In this document: piece by piece, positions 1 through 6,041 of the stretch
How positions within the stretch are numbered: position 1 is the first letter of the stretch
Layout of the letters: each line of letters begins with the position of its first letter
Assembly: GCA_002712645.1 (NCBI GenBank)
Contig: PAUH01000032.1
Location: forward strand, 42,737 to 48,777
Length of the DNA stretch: 6,041 nucleotides
Direction: 5' to 3'
Origin: Methanobacteriota archaeon
GTDB taxonomy: Archaea; Thermoplasmatota; Poseidoniia; Poseidoniales; Thalassarchaeaceae
The notes under the pieces: model-generated
Told to the model about the DNA's origin: nothing
Databases searched by the model: none
The model's input: the letters and a program-made list of their open reading frames with translations, nothing else
Made by a program: the position numbers and the translations under genes

Positions 1-546
1 AGTATCAAGATTAATGCCGATCCTCCGATGAAGTATGGTACGAAATCCCCGAATCAAGTCATCGAAGTTAGAAGAAAGGGCGTGGGCTGGATTTTCCAGG
101 ATTTCCATCTTCTTGACCACATTACGTCTTTGGAGAATGTCATACTATCGCTTGAACTAGCAGGCATGAGTTCTGAAGTTGCAGAGCAGAGAGCCATATC
201 GGCCATGGAAAGAGTGGACCTCTCCGAGAGAATGAGATTCATGCCCAATGAACTATCTGGCGGACAACAGCAGCGTGTTGCCGTCGCGCGGGCCATCGCA
301 GGATCTAGGCCACTGCTGCTCGCCGATGAACCAACGGGCAATCTCGATGTGAAAGCGGGGGAATCAGTAATCGAATTATTCAAGGAGCTATGTTCCGATC
401 CCGATGATCCAATTTCTGTGTTGATGGTAACTCATGATCCACTCCTGGCATCAAAGGCAGATCGGATGCTTCTGATGAGGGATGGCGTCACTGCAAGCTC
501 CGATATAAGGTCTGCATGGGGCGAAGATGCGGGGGTCGAATCATGA
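1..546 (+). CDS. ABC transporter ATPase, MacB/LolD family (5' end outside window)
   Basis: This is the C-terminal 181 codons of an ABC ATPase that would power the permease encoded next to it, on the cytoplasmic side. The frame is open from base 1, before the first ATG at 28, and Walker A is missing only because the window cuts the gene, so it is partial rather than broken. Counting from base 1, the Q-loop FQDFHLLD has Q33, the signature LSGGQQQR starts at residue 85, Walker B LLLADE ends in the catalytic Glu110, the D-loop region reads PTGNLD, and the H-loop VTHDP has His145. This order, with ADEPTGNLD, is typical of the MacB/LolD/FtsE lineage. All visible catalytic residues are intact. The protein ends shortly after the H-loop and has no C-terminal extra domain, unlike the second ATPase of the operon. 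Its stop overlaps the permease start (ATGA at 543-546), which suggests translational coupling. The family is certain; the transported substrate is unknown. Confidence 0.95.
   Translation, partial: SIKINADPPMKYGTKSPNQVIEVRRKGVGWIFQDFHLLDHITSLENVILSLELAGMSSEVAEQRAISAMERVDLSERMRFMPNELSGGQQQRVAVARAIAGSRPLLLADEPTGNLDVKAGESVIELFKELCSDPDDPISVLMVTHDPLLASKADRMLLMRDGVTASSDIRSAWGEDAGVES
531..536 (+). promoter_or_regulatory. Shine-Dalgarno-like sequence for the permease
   Basis: GGGGGT lies 6 bases before ATG 543, inside the end of the first ATPase gene. It favours ATG 543 as the permease start over the in-frame ATG at 516. The 516 start has its own weaker AAGGT match 4 bases upstream and would add nine residues, MGRRCGGRI. 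The ATGA stop/start overlap also supports 543, but 516 is not excluded. Confidence 0.45.
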
Positions 547-3500
547 GTATGAAGAAACTCGACGACCAATCCATGATGGATAAATTATCTGATATTCCAT
601 CTGATCTCTCCACAGCAATCCGCAGTGCATGGAGGGGTAGAGAAAGAGGGCTTGCAGTATTCGCAGGCGTATTCTTGGCATCCCTTGTGATAACCACTGT
701 TTTTGCCTACGGAGTCGGCCTCTCACAGAGTGCTCTCCAGAGAGGACTTTCTGACGAAGTCTACGATGCGAAAGTCGACTTCAACAGCGAATCTGATTGG
801 ACGACCAGAACGAATGATTCGGCTGAATGGTCTGCAGTGTGCGATGAACTTTTGGATAGGGAGGAGATAATCGATTGTGGCTTGGTTTTCGGACGGCAGG
901 GAATACGTCTCAGCGGATTCTTCGACAGTGCCTTCGCCATACCGCAGCCCTTGAATGCCGTCGATGCTGCTGGCCCAACTGGAAACTGGGACGGTGTCTC
1001 ATGGGATTACCCGGAGGCGCTAGAGAACGGCCCATCCATAAATGGAGGCCGCATTCTTAGAATCGTCGACTCAGCACATTTCGATGGAGAGCTAGCTAAC
1101 AGATACTCCGATCGGATACTTTACGGCTCATGGCCTGAATCAGTCCAACCAGGAATAAACCCGGTCATACTCCCCAGTAAGATAGCTAGCCAGGCGGAGG
1201 TGATGGTCAATGACACAATCACATATCTCAATCTCACATATGTAACAGACTCACAACCGAGTGGAAGCGAACTTACGGATTGCGAGGGCGAGGTGGTCAC
1301 TAGAGTCATAGATTCGGGCGGCTATCAGTTCTGCAGCGTGACAATGTCGCTCAGAAATCTGACAATAGTCGGCGTCTATGAGGAATGGCCATTTACCAAT
1401 CCTACGCTACTCTTCAACCCAGTAATCGTAGGCGATATGGCACTTTCAGAATCGGACAAGAGTGTATTGATGGCCAACGATCATGGCTATCTTGGAGTCG
1501 CCATAGATAGAAGCCTCCTCCCGACGTCTTCCACAGATGATGCGGCCGATTGGCTTGAAGATAACAAGAAAGAATTCGAGGGAGAAGGATATGGGCCAGA
1601 CGGGGAAATTGAGATCAGATACAATGATCTAATTGCCGGCTCACTAGTGTTCTTCAGAATATTCCTTGGGCTTGTCCAAGTTTTCGACTACATCTTGATG
1701 ATTCCCATAGTCATACTCTCCTTCGCAGTGCTCATCTATGGGCTGGTACTATCCTTGGAGCAGCGCAAGAGGGAGATATCCATTCACAGAGTGATTGGAG
1801 GAACCGAGCGCGGTTTGAGAGGGATGGTTCTGAGAGAGATGACCGCCATCTCAATCGCAGGTTGGCTTCTTGGATACATCGTTGCATTACTTTCAGTCCC
1901 CCTCATTCTGGATGCAGTCGGTTTCATGTCCTTCGAGAAGGGAGACATAGATCTCAATCCCACTCTAGGAGTTGGCTACACTATCGCAGTTTTCCTTCTC
2001 ACGGTGGGGATTGCGTATCTGGTTGCAAGGGCTCGGACCAAGGACTTCCTCGAGATGGAAATCGATGAAGGGGTCCGCAAGGTAAAGGGAGTAAAGAAAC
2101 CAAGGACCTGGTTGCACATACTAGCTTTCTTTATCGGCATAATTGCTACAGTGGAGAGCTACATAGAGACCTCAGGGGGCTGGGGCCCATTCGGCGAACG
2201 TGGAATCATAACCGGCTTTTTCGTTGACTCCTTGATCGCCCTACTCGGCCCATTCGCCTTATGGATAGGCGGAGCTCTTGTTCTCGGACGAATTGGCGGT
2301 GCAGCACCGCGCATAGTGCTCAAAATCGTGGGATGGTCGAAGGCTGTAGCAGATATTCGGAGAGGACTCAGATCATCGGGGTCGAATGAATCTGTTAACC
2401 GCCTTGCCGTGATCCTACTTTTGACCCTATCAATCGTTACATTAGCCGCGGTTCAGGGGTACACTGGCACCCTTGTGGATGAGAGAACGGCCTCTGCTCA
2501 GGTAGGGGCAGACATCCAGGTCCAATTCGATGGTCCAGTCTCTGAGGACGTCGCTCGTCAGCGAGTAGAATCTGCGATTGAAAATTTAGGGGCTGATGCG
2601 ATCGACAATGTAGACTCAATGATTTCCGTGGGATCTACTTTCGTCGCTGCAAAAGAGGGTGGGGGGCTAGTGCCCGCACTTGTGTTGTTCGATGGCCACG
2701 AAGATACTCTGATTTGGGACGAACAAGCTGCTCCCTGGGGCAGTTATGGCGGCAACACGGTCACTATAGGGGAAAGTGCCCTAGACTTCTTCGAGATTGA
2801 GAGTGGGTCTGTAGAAATATTCTTTCCAACATTCACACCCATATTTACAGGCAGTGGGGTCGATGTATCAATCACATACACCTCAGCAAACCTCCAGTAT
2901 ATCGGAACGCATGAGTGGGTGCCTGGTATGACTGGAGCAGAGTCCACACAGGCCGTTTTAATGGGCGAATCGACATACAGAACACTTGCGGGGAATGCAA
3001 CCGTCGATGGTCACACCTCGCCTCGTTGGTTCTTCGAAGTCTGCGACCAATCGAATGCTGATTGTAAAGACGCACTTGAGCGGCTCAGCGCGGAGCTGGT
3101 CAATATCCAAGGTGTCTCGGTTGTATCCGATTGGAACAGTGCGCATTCCGAAGTCGAGAGAAATGGGGGTCTTATTTTCGGTACACAGGGACTCCTTAGT
3201 CTTCAATTCGTAGTCGCATCTATGGCTTCAGTGGCTTCAGCCTTCGTATTCCTGTCATTGGTTCTGACACAGAGAAAGAAGGAGCTAGCCATCCTGCAAG
3301 CAATCGGAGCAAGCCCTTCGCAGATCATCAAACTCGTCCTCTTCGAGATACTGGCCATAGTGGGAATGAGCATGGGCCTTGGTATCCTCCTCGGTCTCGG
3401 CATTGCGCAATCATTCAACGGATTCTTCGATATTTTTGGATTCATATTCCAGATCTTCCTCGGATCGCAGGCAACGGTAGATAGGACGCTTGTCTGGCCT

Positions 3501-3617
3501 TGGATGGAACTTGCAATCGTCAATGCCTTCGTATTGGTCAGCGTCGTCGCAGCTCTCCTGATGGTCACCAGACGTGCACTGAATTCAGATTTAGCAGTTG
3601 TTCTAAAGGGGGAGTGA
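543..3617 (+). CDS. FtsX/MacB-type ABC permease, 10 predicted TM segments, duplicated halves
   Basis: This is the membrane subunit of the ABC system, 1024 residues from ATG 543. Hydrophobic segments lie near residues 36-60, 383-406, 433-457, 477-498, 522-540, 558-583, 621-640, 886-910, 936-958 and 987-1009. Two large extracytoplasmic domains (about 61-380 and 641-885) follow TM1 and TM7, as in MacB periplasmic core proteins. Each half then has an FtsX unit with a cytoplasmic coupling stretch after its first helix: EQRKREISIHRVIGG in half one and TQRKKELAILQAIGAS in half two. The halves therefore look like a duplication joined by two linker helices, the layout of 10-TM permeases such as YbbP or BceB. 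All six cysteines are extracytoplasmic and paired closely (100/112, 247/264, 834/841). MacB-class pumps use ATP to drive mechanical movement of the outer domains, for efflux, lipoprotein handling or signalling. I cannot say which applies here, and the outer domains resemble nothing I recognise beyond the general class. Confidence 0.93.
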   Translation: MSMKKLDDQSMMDKLSDIPSDLSTAIRSAWRGRERGLAVFAGVFLASLVITTVFAYGVGLSQSALQRGLSDEVYDAKVDFNSESDWTTRTNDSAEWSAVCDELLDREEIIDCGLVFGRQGIRLSGFFDSAFAIPQPLNAVDAAGPTGNWDGVSWDYPEALENGPSINGGRILRIVDSAHFDGELANRYSDRILYGSWPESVQPGINPVILPSKIASQAEVMVNDTITYLNLTYVTDSQPSGSELTDCEGEVVTRVIDSGGYQFCSVTMSLRNLTIVGVYEEWPFTNPTLLFNPVIVGDMALSESDKSVLMANDHGYLGVAIDRSLLPTSSTDDAADWLEDNKKEFEGEGYGPDGEIEIRYNDLIAGSLVFFRIFLGLVQVFDYILMIPIVILSFAVLIYGLVLSLEQRKREISIHRVIGGTERGLRGMVLREMTAISIAGWLLGYIVALLSVPLILDAVGFMSFEKGDIDLNPTLGVGYTIAVFLLTVGIAYLVARARTKDFLEMEIDEGVRKVKGVKKPRTWLHILAFFIGIIATVESYIETSGGWGPFGERGIITGFFVDSLIALLGPFALWIGGALVLGRIGGAAPRIVLKIVGWSKAVADIRRGLRSSGSNESVNRLAVILLLTLSIVTLAAVQGYTGTLVDERTASAQVGADIQVQFDGPVSEDVARQRVESAIENLGADAIDNVDSMISVGSTFVAAKEGGGLVPALVLFDGHEDTLIWDEQAAPWGSYGGNTVTIGESALDFFEIESGSVEIFFPTFTPIFTGSGVDVSITYTSANLQYIGTHEWVPGMTGAESTQAVLMGESTYRTLAGNATVDGHTSPRWFFEVCDQSNADCKDALERLSAELVNIQGVSVVSDWNSAHSEVERNGGLIFGTQGLLSLQFVVASMASVASAFVFLSLVLTQRKKELAILQAIGASPSQIIKLVLFEILAIVGMSMGLGILLGLGIAQSFNGFFDIFGFIFQIFLGSQATVDRTLVWPWMELAIVNAFVLVSVVAALLMVTRRALNSDLAVVLKGE
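3611..3617 (+). promoter_or_regulatory. Shine-Dalgarno sequence overlapping the permease stop
   Basis: GGAGTGA matches the anti-Shine-Dalgarno of 16S rRNA well, and its last three bases are the permease stop codon. The GTG at 3622 follows 4 bases after it. This decides the GTG start of the second ATPase and implies that ribosomes finishing the permease can reinitiate there. Confidence 0.65.
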
Positions 3618-3621
3618 TATC

Positions 3622-4635
3622 GTGAGGGACTTCCATGTTAGCAATCAAGAGCCGCATTACATCCTTCAGGCTGAAGGCCTTTACCACGTGTACGAATCGA
3701 GTGCTTTGGATGGCAATGTCGTCGCACTCCGGGGACTTCATGTCAAAGTACGCCCCGGCGAGGCAGTAGCTGTAGTGGGTCCTTCCGGATCAGGAAAATC
3801 AACGCTTCTCAAATGCCTTGGTGGCCTAATGAAACCCAGCGCTGGAGATGTTTCATTCCAAGGCCTTCAGATCAATCGACTGACGGGGCAAGACCTAGTC
3901 CGCTTACGTCAAGAAACTGTTTCATTCATATTCCAAGATGCTAATTTGCTGCCTGATCTAAACGCCCTTGACAATGTAGCACAGCCACTCAGACATCGTG
4001 GAGTCAGCGTGGCAACTTCCAGAAGAAAGGCACAATCGCTTCTCGATAAACTTGGAATGGGCGATAGATCGAATGGTATGCCTGCCCAACTCTCTGGAGG
4101 TGAGCAACAAAGGGTGGCCATTGCGAGAGCGCTCATCACCAATCCAAAACTCATACTCGCTGATGAGCCAACTGGCGCATTAGACCCCATTACCAGCAGA
4201 GAGGTACTGTCGCTGTTCGCCAAATTGCACGAGGAAGAGGACGTAGCATTCCTGCTTGTAACCCACAGCCGAGAAGTCGCGTCATTCGCAGATCGATCAC
4301 TCGAACTGAGAGAGGGGAGATTTATCGCTCAACATGGAAATGACGTGGACATCGCTGATCTGAGTAGCACCCGAGCCCTCATAATCGATGAGACAGGGAC
4401 ATTGACCTTACCTCCAGAAATCCTAACCCAACTCGGCGGCCCTGGTAGATTTGATATCGATGCTGAGGGTGATAACTTGACAATATCCAGGGCTGATGAA
4501 AGAGACCCTGATGACGACATTACCCCGGTTAATTTGACTCTAGCCGCCGAGTGCCCTGCATGCAAGCATGTTTACACCGATGAAGCCCAAGAATGCCCCT
4601 CATGTGGCTCTTCAAGGCCAATGGTCCCAGCCTAG
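3622..4635 (+). CDS. ABC transporter ATPase with AbrB-like and zinc-ribbon C-terminal tail
   Basis: This is the second motor subunit of the operon, 337 residues from GTG 3622. The ABC core is complete: Walker A GPSGSGKST at 53-61, Q-loop Q105 in FIFQDANLLP, signature LSGGEQQR at 157-164, Walker B LILADE with catalytic Glu182, D-loop GALD at 185-188, and H-loop His215 in VTHSR. This places it in the MacB/LolD family, whose members are usually about 220-250 residues and end near residue 235 here. The remaining 100 or so residues are extra. Residues 252-291 read like an AbrB/SpoVT hairpin (ALIIDETGTLTLPPEIL, then LGG and AEGDNLTI). An acidic linker at 292-300 follows, then CPAC and CPSCG with cysteines 311, 314, 325 and 328. 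It most likely pairs with the first ATPase on the fused permease. The tail may regulate assembly, activity or transcription, but that is inference. Confidence 0.95.
   Translation: MRDFHVSNQEPHYILQAEGLYHVYESSALDGNVVALRGLHVKVRPGEAVAVVGPSGSGKSTLLKCLGGLMKPSAGDVSFQGLQINRLTGQDLVRLRQETVSFIFQDANLLPDLNALDNVAQPLRHRGVSVATSRRKAQSLLDKLGMGDRSNGMPAQLSGGEQQRVAIARALITNPKLILADEPTGALDPITSREVLSLFAKLHEEEDVAFLLVTHSREVASFADRSLELREGRFIAQHGNDVDIADLSSTRALIIDETGTLTLPPEILTQLGGPGRFDIDAEGDNLTISRADERDPDDDITPVNLTLAAECPACKHVYTDEAQECPSCGSSRPMVPA
4375..4494 (+). other. AbrB/SpoVT-like swapped-hairpin domain within the second ATPase
   Basis: Residues 252-291 of the second ATPase follow the AbrB/MazE pattern: a strand ending in ID, a turn with G, a strand leading into LPPEI, a short helix ending in LG, then alternating hydrophobic residues around an EGD turn and a final LTI strand. 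In known proteins this fold forms an interleaved dimer and usually binds DNA. The basic residues that AbrB-type domains use on DNA are largely absent here, and the segment is acidic, so a role in protein dimerisation or sensing may be likelier. The call rests on pattern recognition by eye. Confidence 0.55.
4552..4605 (+). other. C-terminal zinc ribbon of the second ATPase
   Basis: Cysteines 311, 314, 325 and 328 form CPAC, ten residues, then CPSCG. This is the classic double-knuckle zinc ribbon that archaea often append to cytoplasmic proteins. It sits nine residues from the protein's C terminus. Zinc binding is expected from the motif; the binding partner is unknown. Confidence 0.8.
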
Positions 4636-4647
4636 ACCAATCCGGCT

Positions 4648-5667
4648 TCAAAGCGTCGGAAGAGATAACTTCTGAGGCTTTGCAATCCCCAGATCCTTGG
4701 GTAGATCACGTATCTTCTCCGGCAGTTTAACAGGAATCATCTTCTTTCCAATAAGAGCCACACGACTCTCACGTCTTTCAGACAAGACCTCACGACCCAC
4801 CAACGGTGCAAGTTCGCGTGAGAATTCCATTACTTCGTCATGACTCGGCATATTCTCAATGCTCAGATTGTTTCTACTATTACCGACATACACGTAACCC
4901 TTCGCCTCGATGAAGTCCGGATCAGCCAACCGATCAAGCCTCGCATAATCCTCGTAGTGACCCATAGACTCGCCTTTGATGAGCGTGTGCCTGCACACCG
5001 TTCTTGTATCGAGCGATGGAAGAATCTCAAGAGTCTGCTCAAGCTTGTAGAAGGCAGATTGATCGAATTTAGGTTTACAGAGTCGATCAAATATCTCTTT
5101 GTTAGGAGCATCCACACTGACATAAAGCTGAGTAGGCAGAGGATCCAGATTCTCGATTACCTTCGGAAGACTGCCATTTGTCACAAGAAAAGTACTGGTC
5201 CCATGTTGATGACATATGTCGAGAAACTCTCCTAGTCTTGAGTAGAGAGTAGGCTCCCCATTAAGTGAGATTGCGACATGCTTGGGATTCTGGGCATCGA
5301 GCCATTTCTCTCGATCAGCCTTCGGGTTCCCGCCGAATCCAGTAAGAAGCCTTCGATGAGCCCTAACGCTCTGGAGATAGAGCTCATATGGGTCATCATC
5401 GATTTTATTCAGAGTATCTGAGTGCGGCTCCCTCCAGCAGTAGGTGCAGCCTAGATTGCAAGTATCCACATTGGGCGCCATCTGCATGCATCCATGGCTC
5501 TCTATGCCGTAGAACGTTCCCTTGTAGCACGATCTATCTGCAGTCAGGGATTGCTTTGTCCAATGGCAGACTTTGACGCCACCATGCTCGCCCACTAGAT
5601 GGTAGCGCTGCTTGGCAAGCTTAGCCGCGATACGCGGCTCAATCTTCGTCACGGGGCCCTGGACCAT
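4648..5667 (-). CDS. taw1: Taw1/TYW1, tRNA 4-demethylwyosine synthase (radical SAM)
   Basis: Taw1 converts N1-methylguanosine at position 37 of tRNA-Phe, using pyruvate and S-adenosylmethionine, to the tricyclic 4-demethylwyosine, the committed step of wyosine synthesis in the cytoplasm. The radical SAM motif CX3CX2C is C70, C74, C77 (CNLGCTYCW). A second cluster set, C34, C47, C60, keeps the 13-residue spacings of the Methanocaldococcus jannaschii enzyme (C26, C39, C52). K49, two residues after C47, matches the lysine proposed to bind pyruvate. Other family blocks are AISLNGEPTLY (132-142), LPTQLYVSVDAP (177-188), and FIEAKGYVYVG (252-262) followed by NMPSHDE. At 339 residues it is the single-domain archaeal form, without the flavodoxin domain of eukaryotic TYW1. 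Its stop is 12 bases from that of the convergent ATPase gene. ATG 5667 is the only in-frame ATG before an upstream stop at 5697-5695; a short ATT-initiated extension is discussed separately. Confidence 0.96.
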   Translation of the reverse strand: MVQGPVTKIEPRIAAKLAKQRYHLVGEHGGVKVCHWTKQSLTADRSCYKGTFYGIESHGCMQMAPNVDTCNLGCTYCWREPHSDTLNKIDDDPYELYLQSVRAHRRLLTGFGGNPKADREKWLDAQNPKHVAISLNGEPTLYSRLGEFLDICHQHGTSTFLVTNGSLPKVIENLDPLPTQLYVSVDAPNKEIFDRLCKPKFDQSAFYKLEQTLEILPSLDTRTVCRHTLIKGESMGHYEDYARLDRLADPDFIEAKGYVYVGNSRNNLSIENMPSHDEVMEFSRELAPLVGREVLSERRESRVALIGKKMIPVKLPEKIRDLPKDLGIAKPQKLSLPTL

Positions 5668-5693
5668 ATCCTCATTCGCCCCTGTAATGACTA

Positions 5694-5700
5694 ATCACCT
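5694..5700 (-). promoter_or_regulatory. Strong Shine-Dalgarno-like AGGTGAT, oddly far from the taw1 ATG
   Basis: On the minus strand AGGTGAT matches the anti-Shine-Dalgarno core well but ends 26 bases before ATG 5667. It is 5 bases before an in-frame ATT at 5688-5686. Close to the ATG there is only GAGG at 5673-5670, with 2 bases of spacing, which is tighter than usual. Translation may start on ATT, or the match may be chance. Confidence 0.3.
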
Positions 5701-5730
5701 TGAATGATTCCTTGATTTTGCGAGATTTAG

Positions 5731-5738
5731 GATATACA
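5731..5738 (-). promoter_or_regulatory. Candidate archaeal TATA box for taw1
   Basis: The 91-base gap between the UPF0145 gene and taw1 (5668-5758) holds no gene. On the minus strand it contains TGTATATC, a reasonable archaeal TATA-like element. A start site about 25 bases downstream would fall near 5709 and leave a leader of about 40 bases. No clear BRE is visible, and the element was picked by eye. It would allow taw1 to be transcribed independently of the upstream gene. Confidence 0.4.
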
Positions 5739-5758
5739 GACGGCTAATCCAGTCATCA

Positions 5759-6041
5759 TCAGCGAGAATTATCCAATTTTACGCCAGTCCCATATGCAAA
5801 TATCTCAATCCCCTTGGAACCCTGGTACTTTCCTCTATGCGTGCCTATCATGCTTGTATCCAGCCTGACTCCTATCACTGCATCATATCCCTTGTCAGTG
5901 GCCATTTCTCGCAGTCTCTGGAATACTTCGGATCTCCCCAACGCTATCAAATCACGATACACGTCAATGGAACCTCCAAACAGCATGTAAATTGCTGCAA
6001 CTAGTTGTTGCCAGTGACTGGGCCCTATCACAATGCTCGTC
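5759..6041 (-). CDS. YbjQ/UPF0145 family protein (5' end outside window)
   Basis: This is the C-terminal 94 codons of a small YbjQ (UPF0145, putative heavy-metal-binding) protein. The family block runs from a helix with RLREMATDKGYDAVIGVRLD, where the GYDAVIGV motif matches the usual GA(D/N)AVVGV, to a final strand IEIFAYGTGVKL that matches the family's closing GTAV segment. The frame has no stop back to the window edge (residues TSI before the GTG at 6031), so that GTG codes an internal valine and the true start is beyond 6041. Full-length members are usually about 105-115 residues, so only a short N-terminal piece is missing. The family forms pentamers in known structures; its biochemical role is unsettled despite the name. 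No metal-binding cysteines are visible in this part. It is co-oriented with taw1, but the 91-base gap and a candidate TATA box argue against an obligate operon. Confidence 0.8.
   Translation of the reverse strand, partial: TSIVIGPSHWQQLVAAIYMLFGGSIDVYRDLIALGRSEVFQRLREMATDKGYDAVIGVRLDTSMIGTHRGKYQGSKGIEIFAYGTGVKLDNSR

Noticed and set aside
28..30. ATG 28 as the start of the first ATPase
   Set aside because: The frame is open upstream to base 1. Starting here would remove Walker A from a protein whose other catalytic motifs are all intact, so the gene must begin outside the window.
508..639. The pentapeptide IRSAW occurs both near the end of ATPase 1 and near the start of the permease
   Set aside because: The codons differ except for the last two and the flanking residues are unrelated, so this is most likely coincidence rather than a duplicated segment.
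3203..3568. 121-codon open frame on the - strand opposite the permease C terminus
   Set aside because: It is antisense to the conserved FtsX half. The translation is rich in Arg, Thr and Ile without domain features, as expected for a shadow frame.
4642..4659. Hairpin CCGGCT-TCAA-AGC(GT)CGG at the convergent stop codons, as a possible terminator
   Set aside because: It has only six pairs with a 2-base bulge and no T-tract on either strand. Archaeal termination relies mainly on T-runs, so I do not call it.
4840..5235. 131-codon open frame on the + strand opposite taw1
   Set aside because: It is a shadow frame antisense to a strongly conserved gene. Its translation has no recognisable motif and reads as non-protein-like.
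5673..5675. ATG just upstream of the taw1 start on the - strand
   Set aside because: It is out of frame with taw1 and does not lead into any recognisable protein.
6029..6031. GTG as the start codon of the UPF0145 gene
   Set aside because: The frame stays open to the window edge and a start here would cut into the family's conserved region, so the codon is internal and the gene is partial.

Overview
The window looks archaeal. The strongest sign is an intact, flavodoxin-free TYW1/Taw1 wyosine enzyme, a form typical of archaea. Other signs are a TATA-like element upstream of that gene and frequent AGA/AGG arginine codons. Moderate GC, tightly packed genes and a cytoplasmic zinc ribbon would suit a mesophilic euryarchaeon of the Thermoplasmatota/Poseidoniales kind, but that placement is inference only.

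Left part (1-4635, + strand): a compact three-gene operon for an ABC system of the MacB/LolD/FtsX class (type VII-like, mechanotransmission). In order it holds a first ATPase cut by the left window edge, a 1024-residue permease with 10 predicted membrane segments and two large extracytoplasmic domains, and a second complete ATPase. The first stop and the permease start overlap as ATGA. The second ATPase starts on GTG 4 bases after the permease stop, with its Shine-Dalgarno lying over that stop. The two ATPases and the internally duplicated permease suggest an asymmetric complex: one membrane subunit with two pseudo-equivalent halves and two different motor subunits. The second ATPase carries a C-terminal tail that resembles an AbrB/SpoVT swapped-hairpin domain followed by a four-cysteine zinc ribbon. 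This is the most unusual feature of the window. The substrate cannot be read from the sequence.

Right part (4648-6041, - strand): taw1, which makes the tricyclic 4-demethylwyosine core at G37 of tRNA-Phe, runs convergently into the ABC operon with only 12 bases between the stop codons. Upstream of taw1 is a 91-base intergenic region with a TATA-like element, a strong Shine-Dalgarno-like sequence placed oddly far from the ATG, and an imperfect palindrome. Beyond it is a YbjQ/UPF0145-family gene whose 5' end lies outside the window. I see no RNA genes, CRISPR arrays, insertion sequences or large DNA repeats, and no gene-free stretch longer than about 90 bases.
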